A stretch of 64,000 nt of DNA, from positions 1 to 64,000 of the forward strand of contig NZ_MPIN01000023.1 in the NCBI RefSeq assembly GCF_001887355.1. The letters run 5' to 3'. The DNA is from Cystobacter ferrugineus (GTDB lineage Bacteria > Myxococcota > Myxococcia > Myxococcales > Myxococcaceae). The notes beneath the pieces are model-generated. The model was not told the origin of the DNA. It did not search any database and worked only from the letters and a program-made list of their open reading frames with translations. Made by a program: the position numbers and the translations under genes. Position 1 is the stretch's first letter. Every line of letters starts with the position of its first letter. Below are positions 34,073 through 44,575 of this stretch, in pieces.

Positions 34073-34909
34073 ATGACAGGAATTGATTCGGAGGTTCCTC
34101 CGCTGGCGCGCGAGTGGGCGGCGCGCTTCGCCAACTTCGAGCAGGTTCGAGCGGTGGCGCTCGGTGGCTCCTGGGTGACGGGGTCCGCCGATCCGCTCTC
34201 GGACCTGGACGTGATCGTCTATGCGAGCCCTCCACCTCCCGCCGAGGCACGACGCGCCCTCATCCTGCCCACCGCGCGGCGGGCCGAGATCGACAACACG
34301 TTCTTCGGCACCGGCGATGAATGGATCGACCAGAGCGGCCAGGGCGTGGATGTGGCCTACTGGAGCCCGGAGTGGATGGAGGACCAGTTGGAGCGTGTCC
34401 TCGTGCGCTTCGAGGCGTCGCTCGGCTACACCACCAGCTTCTGGCACACGCTGAGGAACTCACGCGTGCTCTTCGACAGGACGGGATGGCTCACGCGACT
34501 CCAGGAGCAGGCGCGGCTGGCCTACCCGGAGCCCCTGCGCCGCGCCATCGTGGAGAAGAACCATCCGGTGCTGCGGAGGAAGCTGGCCTCGTACCTGGAG
34601 CAGATCGAACTGGCGCTGCGCCGGGCGGACCCGGTGAGTGTGCAACACCGGGTGACGGCGGTGTTGGCGAGCTACTTCGACATCCTGTTCGCGCTAAACC
34701 GCGTCCCGCACCCGGGCGAGAAGCGACTGCTGGCGCACGCGAAGCGGATATGCCCGAAGCGGCCACCCGAGTTGGAAGCCCAGGTGGAGGCAGTGATTCG
34801 CTCGGTGGGCTTCCCCGCGCAGGATCTGCTATCCAACCTCCATGCACTGCTGGATGGACTGGACGCGTTGCTGGAATCCGAGGGGTTGCTCTCGAACTGG
34901 AACGCATGA
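34073..34909 (+). CDS. Nucleotidyltransferase (DUF4037-like)
   Basis: The 278-residue protein has the polymerase-beta nucleotidyltransferase signature GGSWVTGSADPLSDLDVIVY (residues about 28-47), where the two Asp of DLD are metal ligands, followed by a helical C-terminal domain (RRKLASYLEQIELALRRAD...). Related proteins include aminoglycoside nucleotidyltransferases and uncharacterised DUF4037 proteins. It begins 10 nt after the acetyltransferase stop, and its own stop overlaps the following immunity-like gene (TGATG), so it may be co-translated with it. Confidence 0.8.
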   Translation: MTGIDSEVPPLAREWAARFANFEQVRAVALGGSWVTGSADPLSDLDVIVYASPPPPAEARRALILPTARRAEIDNTFFGTGDEWIDQSGQGVDVAYWSPEWMEDQLERVLVRFEASLGYTTSFWHTLRNSRVLFDRTGWLTRLQEQARLAYPEPLRRAIVEKNHPVLRRKLASYLEQIELALRRADPVSVQHRVTAVLASYFDILFALNRVPHPGEKRLLAHAKRICPKRPPELEAQVEAVIRSVGFPAQDLLSNLHALLDGLDALLESEGLLSNWNA

Positions 34910-35379
34910 TGAGTGTGGAGCGTTCCTGGGAGGGCAACTGGAAGGTCCGCCTGTACGAACGGGTCCGTGAGCTAGGCTATGATTCACTCACCGCATTCGC
35001 CGAGGCGCGTCCCGCCGTCCCGCTCTATTTGTTGGCCGAGGAGCTTGGCGAGGATGACATCGCCGCAGTGCAGGTGTTCAGCGGGTTGCTCGCCGAGGCA
35101 GAGCGGCGCAAGCAGGTCACGCGTCTGGTACGTGATGTCCTCGTTCGCGAACTCGCCGATGGACTCCCCAACGGCTGGCCAGCCGAGATGGACGATGCGA
35201 GCCGTTTCGAGGTCGCCATGGCCCTTGGCCGCTGGTCCGCCTACACCCCAGAAACCCACCAGAAACGCGTCGAGCAGGCCAGAGCAGTGATCCGCACCAC
35301 GCCGCCACCGCCCGGCTGGCGCCCGCTCGGACCCGACGACGAGCGACTGCTCACGCTCCTGCCCGACGAGGCAGTCTGA
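34909..35379 (+). CDS. Immunity-like protein, dispersed fourth copy
   Basis: This 156-residue protein is a full-length homologue of the three tandem genes at 25178-26634 (LYERVRELGYDSLTAFAEARPAVPLYLLAEELGEDDIAAVQVFSGLLAEAE... PPPPGWRPLGPDDERLLTLLPDEAV). It is on the opposite strand 8 kb away and has no toxin beside it, so it is an orphan immunity candidate. The start overlaps the nucleotidyltransferase stop (ATGATGA; ATG at 34906 or 34909). Its centre most resembles tandem copy 2. Confidence 0.8.
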   Translation: MSVERSWEGNWKVRLYERVRELGYDSLTAFAEARPAVPLYLLAEELGEDDIAAVQVFSGLLAEAERRKQVTRLVRDVLVRELADGLPNGWPAEMDDASRFEVAMALGRWSAYTPETHQKRVEQARAVIRTTPPPPGWRPLGPDDERLLTLLPDEAV

Positions 35380-35460
35380 GCTTCACGCCAGAGAGCACAA
35401 TGACAGATAGGATCGGCGGAGCCGCTGGAGCGTCCGCCGAGTTCGCTCGCTCCCCTCGGC

Positions 35461-36042
35461 TCAGTGGACGGACGGCTGTTGGTCCGAGGCGGCCTCGGGC
35501 GCCAGCGGAGACTCGAGGCGCGCGGCGAGGCCCTGGCTCACCTGCCGCAGCAGCGCGGCGCAGAACGCCTTCAAGTCATCCGGCTTCCGTGAAGTGATGA
35601 GGCCACCGTCCTCCACCACCTCGCGGTCCACCCAGCGCGACCCCGCGTTGATGAGGTCCGTCTTGATGGAGGGGAAGGACGTCACCGTGCGGCCATCCGC
35701 GATGTCCGCCTCCACCAGCATCCACGGCCCGTGGCAGATGGCGGCGATGGGCTTGTCCGCCTTGAAGAAGTCACGCACGAAGCCCACCATGTGGATGTCC
35801 ATGCGCAGGTGGTCCGGCGAGTACCCCCCCGGAATCACCAGGGCCGCGAAGTCCTCCTCCCGGACGTCCTTCACCGACTTCTCGGCGGTGATGACTTCCC
35901 GGCCCTTCTTTCCCTTCAACTGCTTGCCCGCCTCCACGCCGATGATGACCGCCTCGTGGCCGGCCTTCTTCACCTCGTCGTAGGGAACGCGGAACTCCGC
36001 GTCCTCGAAATCATTGGCCACGATGAATGCGATGCGTGCCAT
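35461..36042 (-). CDS. DJ-1/PfpI-family protein
   Basis: The 193-residue protein has the PfpI flavodoxin-like fold with nucleophilic-elbow Cys in AAICHGPWML, a Glu in FEDAEFRVPYDE and LVIPGGYSPD. Family members act as glyoxalases/deglycases, chaperones or proteases. The ATG at 36042 has GGAGGCGGGG upstream. The C-terminal 20 residues are an extra polar tail. It is probably cytoplasmic and monocistronic. Confidence 0.92.
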   Translation of the reverse strand: MARIAFIVANDFEDAEFRVPYDEVKKAGHEAVIIGVEAGKQLKGKKGREVITAEKSVKDVREEDFAALVIPGGYSPDHLRMDIHMVGFVRDFFKADKPIAAICHGPWMLVEADIADGRTVTSFPSIKTDLINAGSRWVDREVVEDGGLITSRKPDDLKAFCAALLRQVSQGLAARLESPLAPEAASDQQPSVH

Positions 36043-36202
36043 GCCCCGCCTCCTTGGGATGGGTGTGTCCTGAGCAAAACAAGGTGCACACGCCCTCCCC
36101 GGAGGCAAACACGGTCCCCGCCCGACAGCGCAGCGGGCGGGCAGGAGGGAGACTCCCCCCACCCCCGTGCCGTCCAGTCCCGGGCCAGGACTCCGGCCGG
36201 GC

Positions 36203-36643
36203 TCAGCCCGCGTGCCTGGCGATGAGCGCGCCCAGGCGAGGCACCGCGGACTCGACGTTCTTCACCGCCGTCCCGCGCAGCTTCTCGTAGGTGCCCTTGA
36301 TGAGGCCGCTCTTCGAGTGGCTGACCTTCGCGTCGGTGATGGCCAGCAGCGCCCCGGCCACGCGCGAGGCGTTCGACGTGAAGTACGCCGCCACCGGCTT
36401 CCCGCCCGTCTTGGCCTCCTGGTAGAGCGGATCCAACGCCTTGGAGAACTCGGGGAGCAGATCCTCGACGGCGTGCTTGATGAACCCGGGCTTGATGCCC
36501 TTCACGGCCGCGTAGCCCGCCTTGATGGCGAGCCCCGAGATGCCACCCTTGTCGGCGACCTCGGCATCGATGAGCGTGCAGCAGTCGTCGATGACCGCCG
36601 CCTTCTTGGTGTCGTTGGTCAATGTCTCGGTCAGTGACGCCAT
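36203..36643 (-). CDS. Conserved helical protein, DUF6918-like
   Basis: The 146-residue all-helical protein has IDDCCTLIDAEVADKGGISGLAIKAGYAAVKGIKPGFI, LLPEFSKALDPLYQEAK and LRGTAVKNVESAVPRLGALIARHA. It resembles actinobacterial and myxobacterial proteins of unknown function (DUF6918 as I recall). No catalytic motif is visible. The ATG at 36643 gives the family N-terminus. Confidence 0.7.
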   Translation of the reverse strand: MASLTETLTNDTKKAAVIDDCCTLIDAEVADKGGISGLAIKAGYAAVKGIKPGFIKHAVEDLLPEFSKALDPLYQEAKTGGKPVAAYFTSNASRVAGALLAITDAKVSHSKSGLIKGTYEKLRGTAVKNVESAVPRLGALIARHAG

Positions 36644-36748
36644 GAATCCGTGCCTTTCCCTTTCCGTCTCACCGGGCCCCACCGCCTCCACGCGACGCGG
36701 AGGCGCGCCCGGCCCGAGCGGGCGCATAGCACAACAAACCCCCGCGCC

Positions 36749-38323
<1,575 letters not shown>

Positions 38324-38661
38324 GCCACAATCAATACCCACAACCCCGCGCATCGAGCAGTCGCCCCTCCGCGGCTTCCAGGGGGCTTCCGTCCTGCACC
38401 CCACGCTTTCATTCCCCCATCACGCGGGAGCGTCCATTGACGGACACCGACCTCGCCACCGGGGAAGATGGTTTGAAGACCACCGGAACGCACCGGGAGG
38501 CGCCAAGGCGCGCCGGAGTCCTCCCACCGACAGGGTTTCTTCCCGACAACCCTAAAAACTGCAAACGCCCGCCTGTAAGAATGACGGTCTCCCGGGCATA
38601 AGCACGGTGAGCGCTGGATGCAAGTGCCCGAAGTCCTTGCGAACTGCCATCCGCCCGACCA
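38324..38661. other. Intergenic region between kinase and sigma factor
   Basis: No gene is supported here. The region carries an interrupted inverted repeat, GCAAG (38620-38624) and CTTGC (38636-38640), about 25 bp upstream of the sigma-54 -24 element, which is closer than usual for an enhancer. A GC-rich palindromic patch (GGCGCCAAGGCGCGCC) lies near 38500. Enhancer sites are expected but not proven. Confidence 0.35.
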
Positions 38662-38662
38662 T

Positions 38663-38678
38663 TGGCACCCGCGTTGCT
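38663..38678 (+). promoter_or_regulatory. Sigma-54 promoter for the RpoH-like sigma factor
   Basis: TGGCACCCGCGTTGCT matches the sigma-54 consensus at every conserved position (GG-N10-GC, TTGCT at -12). The predicted start is near 38689, giving a leader of about 51 nt before the ATG at 38740. Confidence 0.85.
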
Positions 38679-38739
38679 AAAGGGAAGGGCACGACGCATC
38701 GACGTGAAGCGCAACGTCTTCCATCCCCCGAGAGACACC

Positions 38740-39627
38740 ATGCAAGCTTCCTCCTCCCTCTCTTCCGCGGACACCCTCTCCACCTACCTGGCGGACATCA
38801 ACCAGTACCCCCTGCTGAGCCAGGCCGAGGAGCAGGCGCTCGCGCGGCGCTTCAAGCAGGGCGACATGGCCGCGGGCCACAAGCTGGTGACGAGCAACCT
38901 GCGCTTCGTGGTGAAGGTTTCCTACGAGTACCGCTCCTACGGCATCAAGATGTCCGACCTCATCCAGGAGGCGAACATCGGCCTGATGAAGGCGGTGCAG
39001 AAGTTCGACGCGGACAAGGGCATCCGCCTCATCTCCTACGCGGTGTGGTGGATCCGCGCCTATATCCAGAACTACATCCTCAAGAACTGGAGCCTGGTGA
39101 AGCTGGGCACCACGCAGGCCCAGCGCCGGCTGTTCTTCTCGCTGGCGCGCACGCGCCGCGAGCTGGAGAAGATGGGCCCCGGCGAGGGCAACATCGTCGA
39201 CGCGGAGGAGATCGCCCGCAAGCTCAACGTGAAGGCCACCGAGGTGCGCGAGATGGAGCAGCGCATGGGTGGCAGGGATTTGTCGCTGGACGCGCCGGTG
39301 GGCGAGGAGGGCGACGCCACGCACATGGACTTCGTGGAGTCCGAGAGCGCCTCCCAGGTGGACGAGGTGGCCGACCGCGAGGAGGCGGATCTGACGCGCG
39401 CCCGCATCCGTCAGGCCCTCACCCGGCTGGATCCGCGCGAGCGCTTCATCATCGAGCACCGGGTGATGGGTGACTCGGAGATGACGCTGAGCGAGCTGGG
39501 CGAGCACTTCGGCTTCTCGCGCGAGCGCGCGCGCCAGTTGGAGATCCGCGCCAAGGACAAGCTCAAGGCGGAGCTGGCCTCGCTCATGGCCGAGGTGGGC
39601 CTGGACGAGGCGGCGGCCAGCCGCTAA
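38740..39627 (+). CDS. rpoH: RpoH-like (sigma-32 type) alternative sigma factor, SigB/SigC group
   Basis: The 295-residue sigma factor has region 1.2/2 ([24 protein letters not shown]... [37 protein letters not shown]), the RpoH box [10 protein letters not shown] after region 2.4, region 3 ([18 protein letters not shown]) and region 4 ([23 protein letters not shown]). M. xanthus SigB and SigC, which act in development, belong to this class. The ATG at 38740 gives family length. The gene sits behind a sigma-54 promoter, implying a sigma cascade. Confidence 0.92.
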   Translation: MQASSSLSSADTLSTYLADINQYPLLSQAEEQALARRFKQGDMAAGHKLVTSNLRFVVKVSYEYRSYGIKMSDLIQEANIGLMKAVQKFDADKGIRLISYAVWWIRAYIQNYILKNWSLVKLGTTQAQRRLFFSLARTRRELEKMGPGEGNIVDAEEIARKLNVKATEVREMEQRMGGRDLSLDAPVGEEGDATHMDFVESESASQVDEVADREEADLTRARIRQALTRLDPRERFIIEHRVMGDSEMTLSELGEHFGFSRERARQLEIRAKDKLKAELASLMAEVGLDEAAASR

Positions 39628-39646
39628 CACCCCGCCCCGAGAACGA

Positions 39647-39677
39647 GTCCCTTCCGGCCCCCCAGGGCGGGAGGGAC
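39647..39677 (+). terminator. Hairpin after the sigma factor gene
   Basis: GTCCCT (39647-39652) and AGGGAC (39672-39677) with partly pairing GC-rich interior form a stem-loop 19 nt after the stop. There is no T-run, so termination is a moderate-confidence inference. Confidence 0.4.
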
Positions 39678-39690
39678 AGGGACGGGGACG

Positions 39691-40371
39691 ATGAAGCCGT
39701 GGAAGGTGATTGACCGGGCGAGTGCACCGGATGGCGGGGAGCTGGTGCTGCACCAGCGCGGCGAGGAGTTCGCCATCCGCGTGAACGGGCGCGAGCTCAT
39801 GTCCAGCCGCCAGCATGGCTCCGAGGAGCGGATGGCGGAGGTGGCCTGCGCGGGGCTCACGGGCGCGCGCGTGCGGGTGCTCGTGGGTGGGCTGGGCCTG
39901 GGCTACACGGTGCGCGCCACGCTGGATCGGCTGTCGGCCACGGCCGAGGTGGTGGTGGCGGAGCTGGTGCCCGCGGTCGTCGCGTGGAACCAGGGGGTGC
40001 TCGCGCCCCTGGCCGGACGGCCGCTGGAAGACTCCCGGGTGAAGGTGGAGACCCGGGACGTGGGCGAGCTGCTGCGCGAGGCCGAGGGCCACTACGACGC
40101 GGTGCTCCTGGACGTGGACAACGGCCCCGAGGCGCTCACCCAGGAGGACAACCGCTGGCTCTACGGCGAGCGTGGACTCACCCGGCTGCGGCGCGCGCTC
40201 AAGCCGCGGGGCGTGGTGGTGGTGTGGTCGGCCTCGCCGGATCGCGCCTTCGCCCAGCGGCTCAAGCGGATGGGCTTCGACACCGAGGTGGTGGAGACGC
40301 CCGCGCGGGGCAAGGCGGGCGGTCCCCTTCACACCCTCTTCATCGGCCGCGTCCGGCCCTCAGGCGCGTGA
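39691..40371 (+). CDS. Spermidine synthase-like methyltransferase-fold protein
   Basis: The 226-residue protein has a SpeE-like Rossmann fold with VLVGGLGLGYTVRATLDRL (cofactor loop), VVVAELVPAVVAWNQ, YDAVLLDVDNGPEAL and GGPLHTLFIG. It lacks the complete N-terminal domain and several polyamine-binding residues of true spermidine synthases, so it is better called spermidine synthase-like. Its 3' end overlaps the convergent amidase gene by 12 bp. Confidence 0.82.
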   Translation: MKPWKVIDRASAPDGGELVLHQRGEEFAIRVNGRELMSSRQHGSEERMAEVACAGLTGARVRVLVGGLGLGYTVRATLDRLSATAEVVVAELVPAVVAWNQGVLAPLAGRPLEDSRVKVETRDVGELLREAEGHYDAVLLDVDNGPEALTQEDNRWLYGERGLTRLRRALKPRGVVVVWSASPDRAFAQRLKRMGFDTEVVETPARGKAGGPLHTLFIGRVRPSGA

Positions 40372-41853
40372 CTTCACGAGCGGCTGGCGATCCTTCCAGG
40401 GCCGGGCCTGCTCGAGCTGCGACGCCAGACGGATGAGCGTGGCCTCGTCGCCGAAGCGGGCGGCGAACTGCACCCCGATGGGCAGCCCGGCGGCGTTCCA
40501 GTAGAGCGGCACCGACATGGCGGGCTGTCCCGTCATGTTGAAGAGCTGGGTGTTGGGCGTGCGCTCCAGGGCGTTGGCCCCCAGCTCGTCGATGAGCTTC
40601 ATGAAGAGCGGCTTGAGCGGCAGCTTGCGCAGGGCCGTGAGCGCGGCGACCTCCAGGGGCTTGAGCGCGAGCTCGCCCACGCGCACCGGGGGATAGGCGA
40701 GCGTCGAGTCCAGGAAGAGGTCGTAGCGCGAGTGGAAGGCGGCGGTGATGCGGCCCGCCGCGTGGATGGCTTCCCGGGCCGCCTGGAACTCGGACGCGGA
40801 GAGGGCATTGCCCAACTGCCCGAGCGCCCAGGTGGCGGGCTCCACGTCACCCGGCTCCACCGGGCGGCGCCGGTACTCGCCGATGATCTTGAGGAAGTAG
40901 GCCACGCTGGCCGAGACGACGACGAAGTAGGCGCGCACCAGCTCGTCCCGGGGGAACACGGGCGCGTCCTCGACGAGCTCGTGCCCCAGCTCCTGGCACA
41001 GCTTCGCCGCGTCCTGCACGGCGGCCACGCAGTCCGGGTGCACGTCCTGGCCCAGGAGCGAGCGGGTGGAGAAGGCGATGCGCAACCGGCCCGGAGGCAC
41101 GCCCACCTCCTGGAGGAAGGGCCGGGCCACCGGCGGCGCCACATAGGGCGCGCCCGGCTCCGTGCCATGGGTGACGTCGAGCATCGCGGCGCTGTCCCGC
41201 ACACTGCGCGTGAGCACGTGTTGCTGCACGAAGCCGTTCCACCCCTCGCCGGAGTCCGGACCCACGGGATTGCGCGCCCGCGTGGGCTTGAGACCGAAGA
41301 GGCCGCAGGCCGACGCGGGAATGCGGATGGAGCCGCCGCCATCTCCGCCATGGGCCATGGGCACCACGCGCGCCGCCACGCACACCGCCGAGCCCCCGCT
41401 GGAGCCCCCGGGCGTGTGCTCCGGATTCCAGGGGCTGCGCGTCGGCCCCCGCAGCGCCGACTCGGTGACGCCGAGGATGCCCAGCTCGGGGGTGCTCGTC
41501 TTGGCCACGAAGTTGAGCCCGGCGCGGCGGTAGCGCGTGATGAGCTCCGCGTCGTGGTCCGGCACGAAGCCCACCAGGGCCCGGCAGCCCGCCGTGAAGG
41601 GCTCGTCCTTCACGTAGCCATCCAGGTCCTTCACGAGGAAGGGCACGCCGGCGAAGGGGCCCTCCGGCAGCGGCCCCGCGGCGGCCTTGCGTGCCTTCTC
41701 GTACATCGTGTGGACCACGGCGTTGAGGCGTGGGTTGATGGATTCGATTCGGGTGATGACCTCCTCCACCAGCTCGGAGGGGTGGACCTGCTTCGTGCGG
41801 ACCAGCCCGGCGAGGTCCGTTGCGTCGAATGCGTCGTATCCCTGGATGGCCAT
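40360..41853 (-). CDS. Amidase-signature hydrolase
   Basis: The 497-residue enzyme has the full amidase Ser-cisSer-Lys triad: Lys75 (FLVKDLDGY), cis-Ser152 in TPGGSSGGSA, and nucleophile Ser176 in GGDGGGSIRIPA. It hydrolyses an amide bond; the substrate is unknown. It lacks a signal peptide and is not beside gatB or gatC, so it is a stand-alone amidase and not GatA. It diverges from the EVE-domain gene, with 26 bp between their starts. Confidence 0.92.
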   Translation of the reverse strand: MAIQGYDAFDATDLAGLVRTKQVHPSELVEEVITRIESINPRLNAVVHTMYEKARKAAAGPLPEGPFAGVPFLVKDLDGYVKDEPFTAGCRALVGFVPDHDAELITRYRRAGLNFVAKTSTPELGILGVTESALRGPTRSPWNPEHTPGGSSGGSAVCVAARVVPMAHGGDGGGSIRIPASACGLFGLKPTRARNPVGPDSGEGWNGFVQQHVLTRSVRDSAAMLDVTHGTEPGAPYVAPPVARPFLQEVGVPPGRLRIAFSTRSLLGQDVHPDCVAAVQDAAKLCQELGHELVEDAPVFPRDELVRAYFVVVSASVAYFLKIIGEYRRRPVEPGDVEPATWALGQLGNALSASEFQAAREAIHAAGRITAAFHSRYDLFLDSTLAYPPVRVGELALKPLEVAALTALRKLPLKPLFMKLIDELGANALERTPNTQLFNMTGQPAMSVPLYWNAAGLPIGVQFAARFGDEATLIRLASQLEQARPWKDRQPLVKSRA

Positions 41854-41879
41854 GGGCGGGCTATCTACCATGGGCCGTC

Positions 41880-42326
41880 ATGGCGAAACCCCAGTACTGG
41901 CTGATCAAGAGTGAGCCATCCGTCTACGCCTACGCCCAACTGGAGCGCGAGGGGCGGACGGAGTGGTCGGGAGTGCGCAACTTCGAGGCCCGCAACAACC
42001 TCCGGGCGATGAAGCCCGGGGATTTGTGTCTCTACTATCACTCCAACGAGGACAAGGCCGTGGTAGGCGTGGCCCGGGTGCTCACCTCCCCCACCGAGGA
42101 CTCCACCGCTCCCGGGGAGGACTGGGCCTCGGTGGAGATGGGCCCCCTCGTGGCGCTCCAGAAGCCGGTGACACTGGCCACCGTCAAGGCCACCCCCGCG
42201 CTCGGGGAATTTCCGCTCATCACCCGGAGCCGCCTGAGCGTGGCCCCCGTCACCCCGGAGCACTTCCAGCACGTGCTGGAGCTGGGCGGCACGAAGCTGC
42301 CGAAGAAGCTGCCCAAGGCGTCCTGA
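41880..42326 (+). CDS. EVE-domain (thymocyte nuclear protein 1-like) protein
   Basis: The 148-residue protein is a complete EVE domain: YWLIKSEPSVYAYAQLEREGRTEWSGVRNFEARNNLRAMKPGDLCLYYHSNEDKAVVGVARV and a C-terminal ITRSRLSVAPVTPEHFQHVLELGG. EVE domains belong to the PUA-like fold and bind modified nucleobases. The start is at ATG 41880, 26 bp from the divergent amidase start. Confidence 0.93.
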   Translation: MAKPQYWLIKSEPSVYAYAQLEREGRTEWSGVRNFEARNNLRAMKPGDLCLYYHSNEDKAVVGVARVLTSPTEDSTAPGEDWASVEMGPLVALQKPVTLATVKATPALGEFPLITRSRLSVAPVTPEHFQHVLELGGTKLPKKLPKAS

Positions 42327-42330
42327 GGGC

Positions 42331-42936
42331 TCAGGCGTTCGCCGGGTGCAGCTTCTGTTGCAGGAGGTTGGCCCGGTTGAGCGCCGCCAGGAGCTGCTGG
42401 CGCAGCGACTCGGCGTCGCGGGAGATGTCCACGAAGTCCTGCTCCCGCGCGTCGTTGGCCAGCGTCTGGGCGCTCTCGGCCACCCGCGCCATGCGCTCGT
42501 TCACCCCCTGCAGCGAGCTGATGAGCTCCTCGGGCTTCACCGGCTCGCCCTGCGTCCTTCCCGCCAGCCCCTGCATGGTCGCGCTGAGCGAGCCGGCTTC
42601 CTGGCCCAGGCCGGCGAAGCGCTCCATGAGCGACTGGTACACCCGCGTGCGCGCCTGCAGCTCCTGCGCGCGGCTGTTCACCTCGGCGGCCAGGGCCTGC
42701 TGGCGATCCCTCCACCCATTGAGCACGCCCAGCAGCGAGCGCATGTGCGCCACCAGCCGCTCGTCGCAGTCCGCCACGGAGTTGAGCAGATGGCCCATCT
42801 TCTCCAGGTGCTTCTGCGCGCGCAGGGGCCCCGTGCGGATCTCCTGGGCGAGGGACTCGAACCTGCGCAGCTCCTCCTCGATGGCCGCGGCGGCGGCCAC
42901 CAGCTCGGGGGATTCGGACTGCTGCCGCTTGCTCAT
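42331..42936 (-). CDS. Coiled-coil protein of unknown function
   Basis: I do not recognise this 201-residue protein. It is almost wholly helical and rich in Ala, Leu, Glu and Gln, with heptad-like patterns from about residue 10 to the end, no membrane segment and no signal peptide. The repeated LxxLNxV-type spacing suggests a cytoplasmic coiled-coil dimer. It converges with the EVE gene, with 4 nt between their stops. Confidence 0.75.
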   Translation of the reverse strand: MSKRQQSESPELVAAAAAIEEELRRFESLAQEIRTGPLRAQKHLEKMGHLLNSVADCDERLVAHMRSLLGVLNGWRDRQQALAAEVNSRAQELQARTRVYQSLMERFAGLGQEAGSLSATMQGLAGRTQGEPVKPEELISSLQGVNERMARVAESAQTLANDAREQDFVDISRDAESLRQQLLAALNRANLLQQKLHPANA

Positions 42937-43002
42937 GGGGACGGCTCCAGACGTGGCGGGGAAGATTCCCCTGTTCCTAGCTAGCACCAGATGCGGCCGG
43001 TC

Positions 43003-44475
43003 TCACGTCCCAGGATGGGCCGGAGCCGCCGGGGACTGGGGGGGCGCCGGGTGCAGCAGCGTCACCTTGGGCCCCACGAAGGTATGGCGCTGGAACGCCA
43101 CCCAGTAGAGGACGAGCAGGGCCAGACAGCCGGCGAACGTGTAGCCCGCCAGCTCGTTGGGCGGCAGGACGAAGAGCACCATGATGGCCGCGCACCAGGC
43201 GAGCGCCACCCCGTTGACGAGCGGCGAGAAGCGCCCCAGGTCCCACGGCCCCCGGTGGGACCAGGTGCCGTTGCGCCGGGCCCTCCAGCCCACCCAGATG
43301 GGCACGGCATACGAGGCGTAGAGCGCCAGCGTACTGAGCGCCACCATGGCCGCGTAGGCCCCGCTCCAGATGGCCACCACGAAGGCGGCCACCACGGACA
43401 CCCAGACGGCCACATGCGGGCTGCGGAAGCGCGGCGACACGCTCGCCAGCAGCGGCGAGGCCGGCAGCCCCCCGTCGCGCGCGAAGGCGAAGAGCATGCG
43501 CGAGTTGGACGTCACCGAGGACAGCCCGCAGAACCACATGGCCCCGATGGCGATCCACACCAGCGCCCCACCGAGCGCGGGCCCGAGCGACTCGCGCAGC
43601 ACGTACAGGAAGGGGTTGGGCGCGTTGGCCGCGGCCGGCAGGTCCCCGATGGCCAGCGTCACCCCCACCAGCAGCACGTAGCCCACCACCGCGCTCACCG
43701 CCACGGACAGGAAGATGCCCCAGGGGGCGTTGCGCGTGGGGTCCTTCGTCTCCTCGGACACGTGGGCGCTCGCGTCGTAGCCGGTGAACGTCCACTGCGC
43801 CTGCAACAGGCCGATGAGGAAGCCGTAGGAGTAGGAATAGTCCTCGGCGGTGAAGCGCGTGAAGAGGAAGCCCAGGTCGCGCCGGGGCGCGAAGGCCACC
43901 AGCGCGCCGATGAGCAGCGCCACCCCGGCCACGTGGTACCAGGCCGACAGGTTGTTGAGCAGCGCCACCGCGCGCACGCCCACGTGGTTGAGCACCGCGT
44001 GGGAGAAGAGGATGGCCGCGTAGATCGGCAGCACGTAGCCACGCTCGCGGGGCCAGCCGAGCATGTCCGCGACGAACTCCGCGAGGCCATAGTCGATGCC
44101 CGCGGTGATGGCGAACTGGCCGATGGTGTTCAACCACGCCGTGAAGAAGCCCACCCGGGGCCCGCCCAGCATGGCGGACCAGTGGTAGAGCGCTCCCGCC
44201 GTGGGGAACGAGGAGGCGAGCTGGGCGAGGCTCGCCGCCACCATCAGCGTCATCACCGCCACCAGCGGCCAGCCCACCGCCATGACGAAGGGCCCGCCAA
44301 AGCGCAAACCATGGCCGTAGAGCGTCACGGCTCCGGTGAGGATGGAGATGATGGAGAAGGAGACGGCGAAGTTGGAGAAACCGCCCATCTCCCGGAGGAG
44401 TTGCTGCGCATAGCCCAGGCGCTGCAGTTGGGCCGCATCCGCGTCGAGCGAGGCACCCTTCGGGTCGTTGTCCAT
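43003..44475 (-). CDS. APC-superfamily amino acid permease
   Basis: The 490-residue permease has about 12 membrane helices and the N-terminal motif LREMGGFSNFAVSFSIISILTGAVTLYGHGL typical of the GABA/choline/amino-acid permease branch of the APC family. FTGYDASAHVSEETKDPTRNAPWGI is a conserved APC loop. It would import an amino acid or related amine with a cation. The specific substrate cannot be assigned, and no catabolic genes adjoin it. Confidence 0.9.
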   Translation of the reverse strand: MDNDPKGASLDADAAQLQRLGYAQQLLREMGGFSNFAVSFSIISILTGAVTLYGHGLRFGGPFVMAVGWPLVAVMTLMVAASLAQLASSFPTAGALYHWSAMLGGPRVGFFTAWLNTIGQFAITAGIDYGLAEFVADMLGWPRERGYVLPIYAAILFSHAVLNHVGVRAVALLNNLSAWYHVAGVALLIGALVAFAPRRDLGFLFTRFTAEDYSYSYGFLIGLLQAQWTFTGYDASAHVSEETKDPTRNAPWGIFLSVAVSAVVGYVLLVGVTLAIGDLPAAANAPNPFLYVLRESLGPALGGALVWIAIGAMWFCGLSSVTSNSRMLFAFARDGGLPASPLLASVSPRFRSPHVAVWVSVVAAFVVAIWSGAYAAMVALSTLALYASYAVPIWVGWRARRNGTWSHRGPWDLGRFSPLVNGVALAWCAAIMVLFVLPPNELAGYTFAGCLALLVLYWVAFQRHTFVGPKVTLLHPAPPQSPAAPAHPGT

Positions 44476-44575
44476 GAACCGGAACTATGTCCACTGGCGC
44501 CAGCGGACGAAAAGGGCCGGTCTCGCGGAATGTGGGCTCGTCACCGCTCCGGGGCGGGAGGCCCATCCCCCGGGC

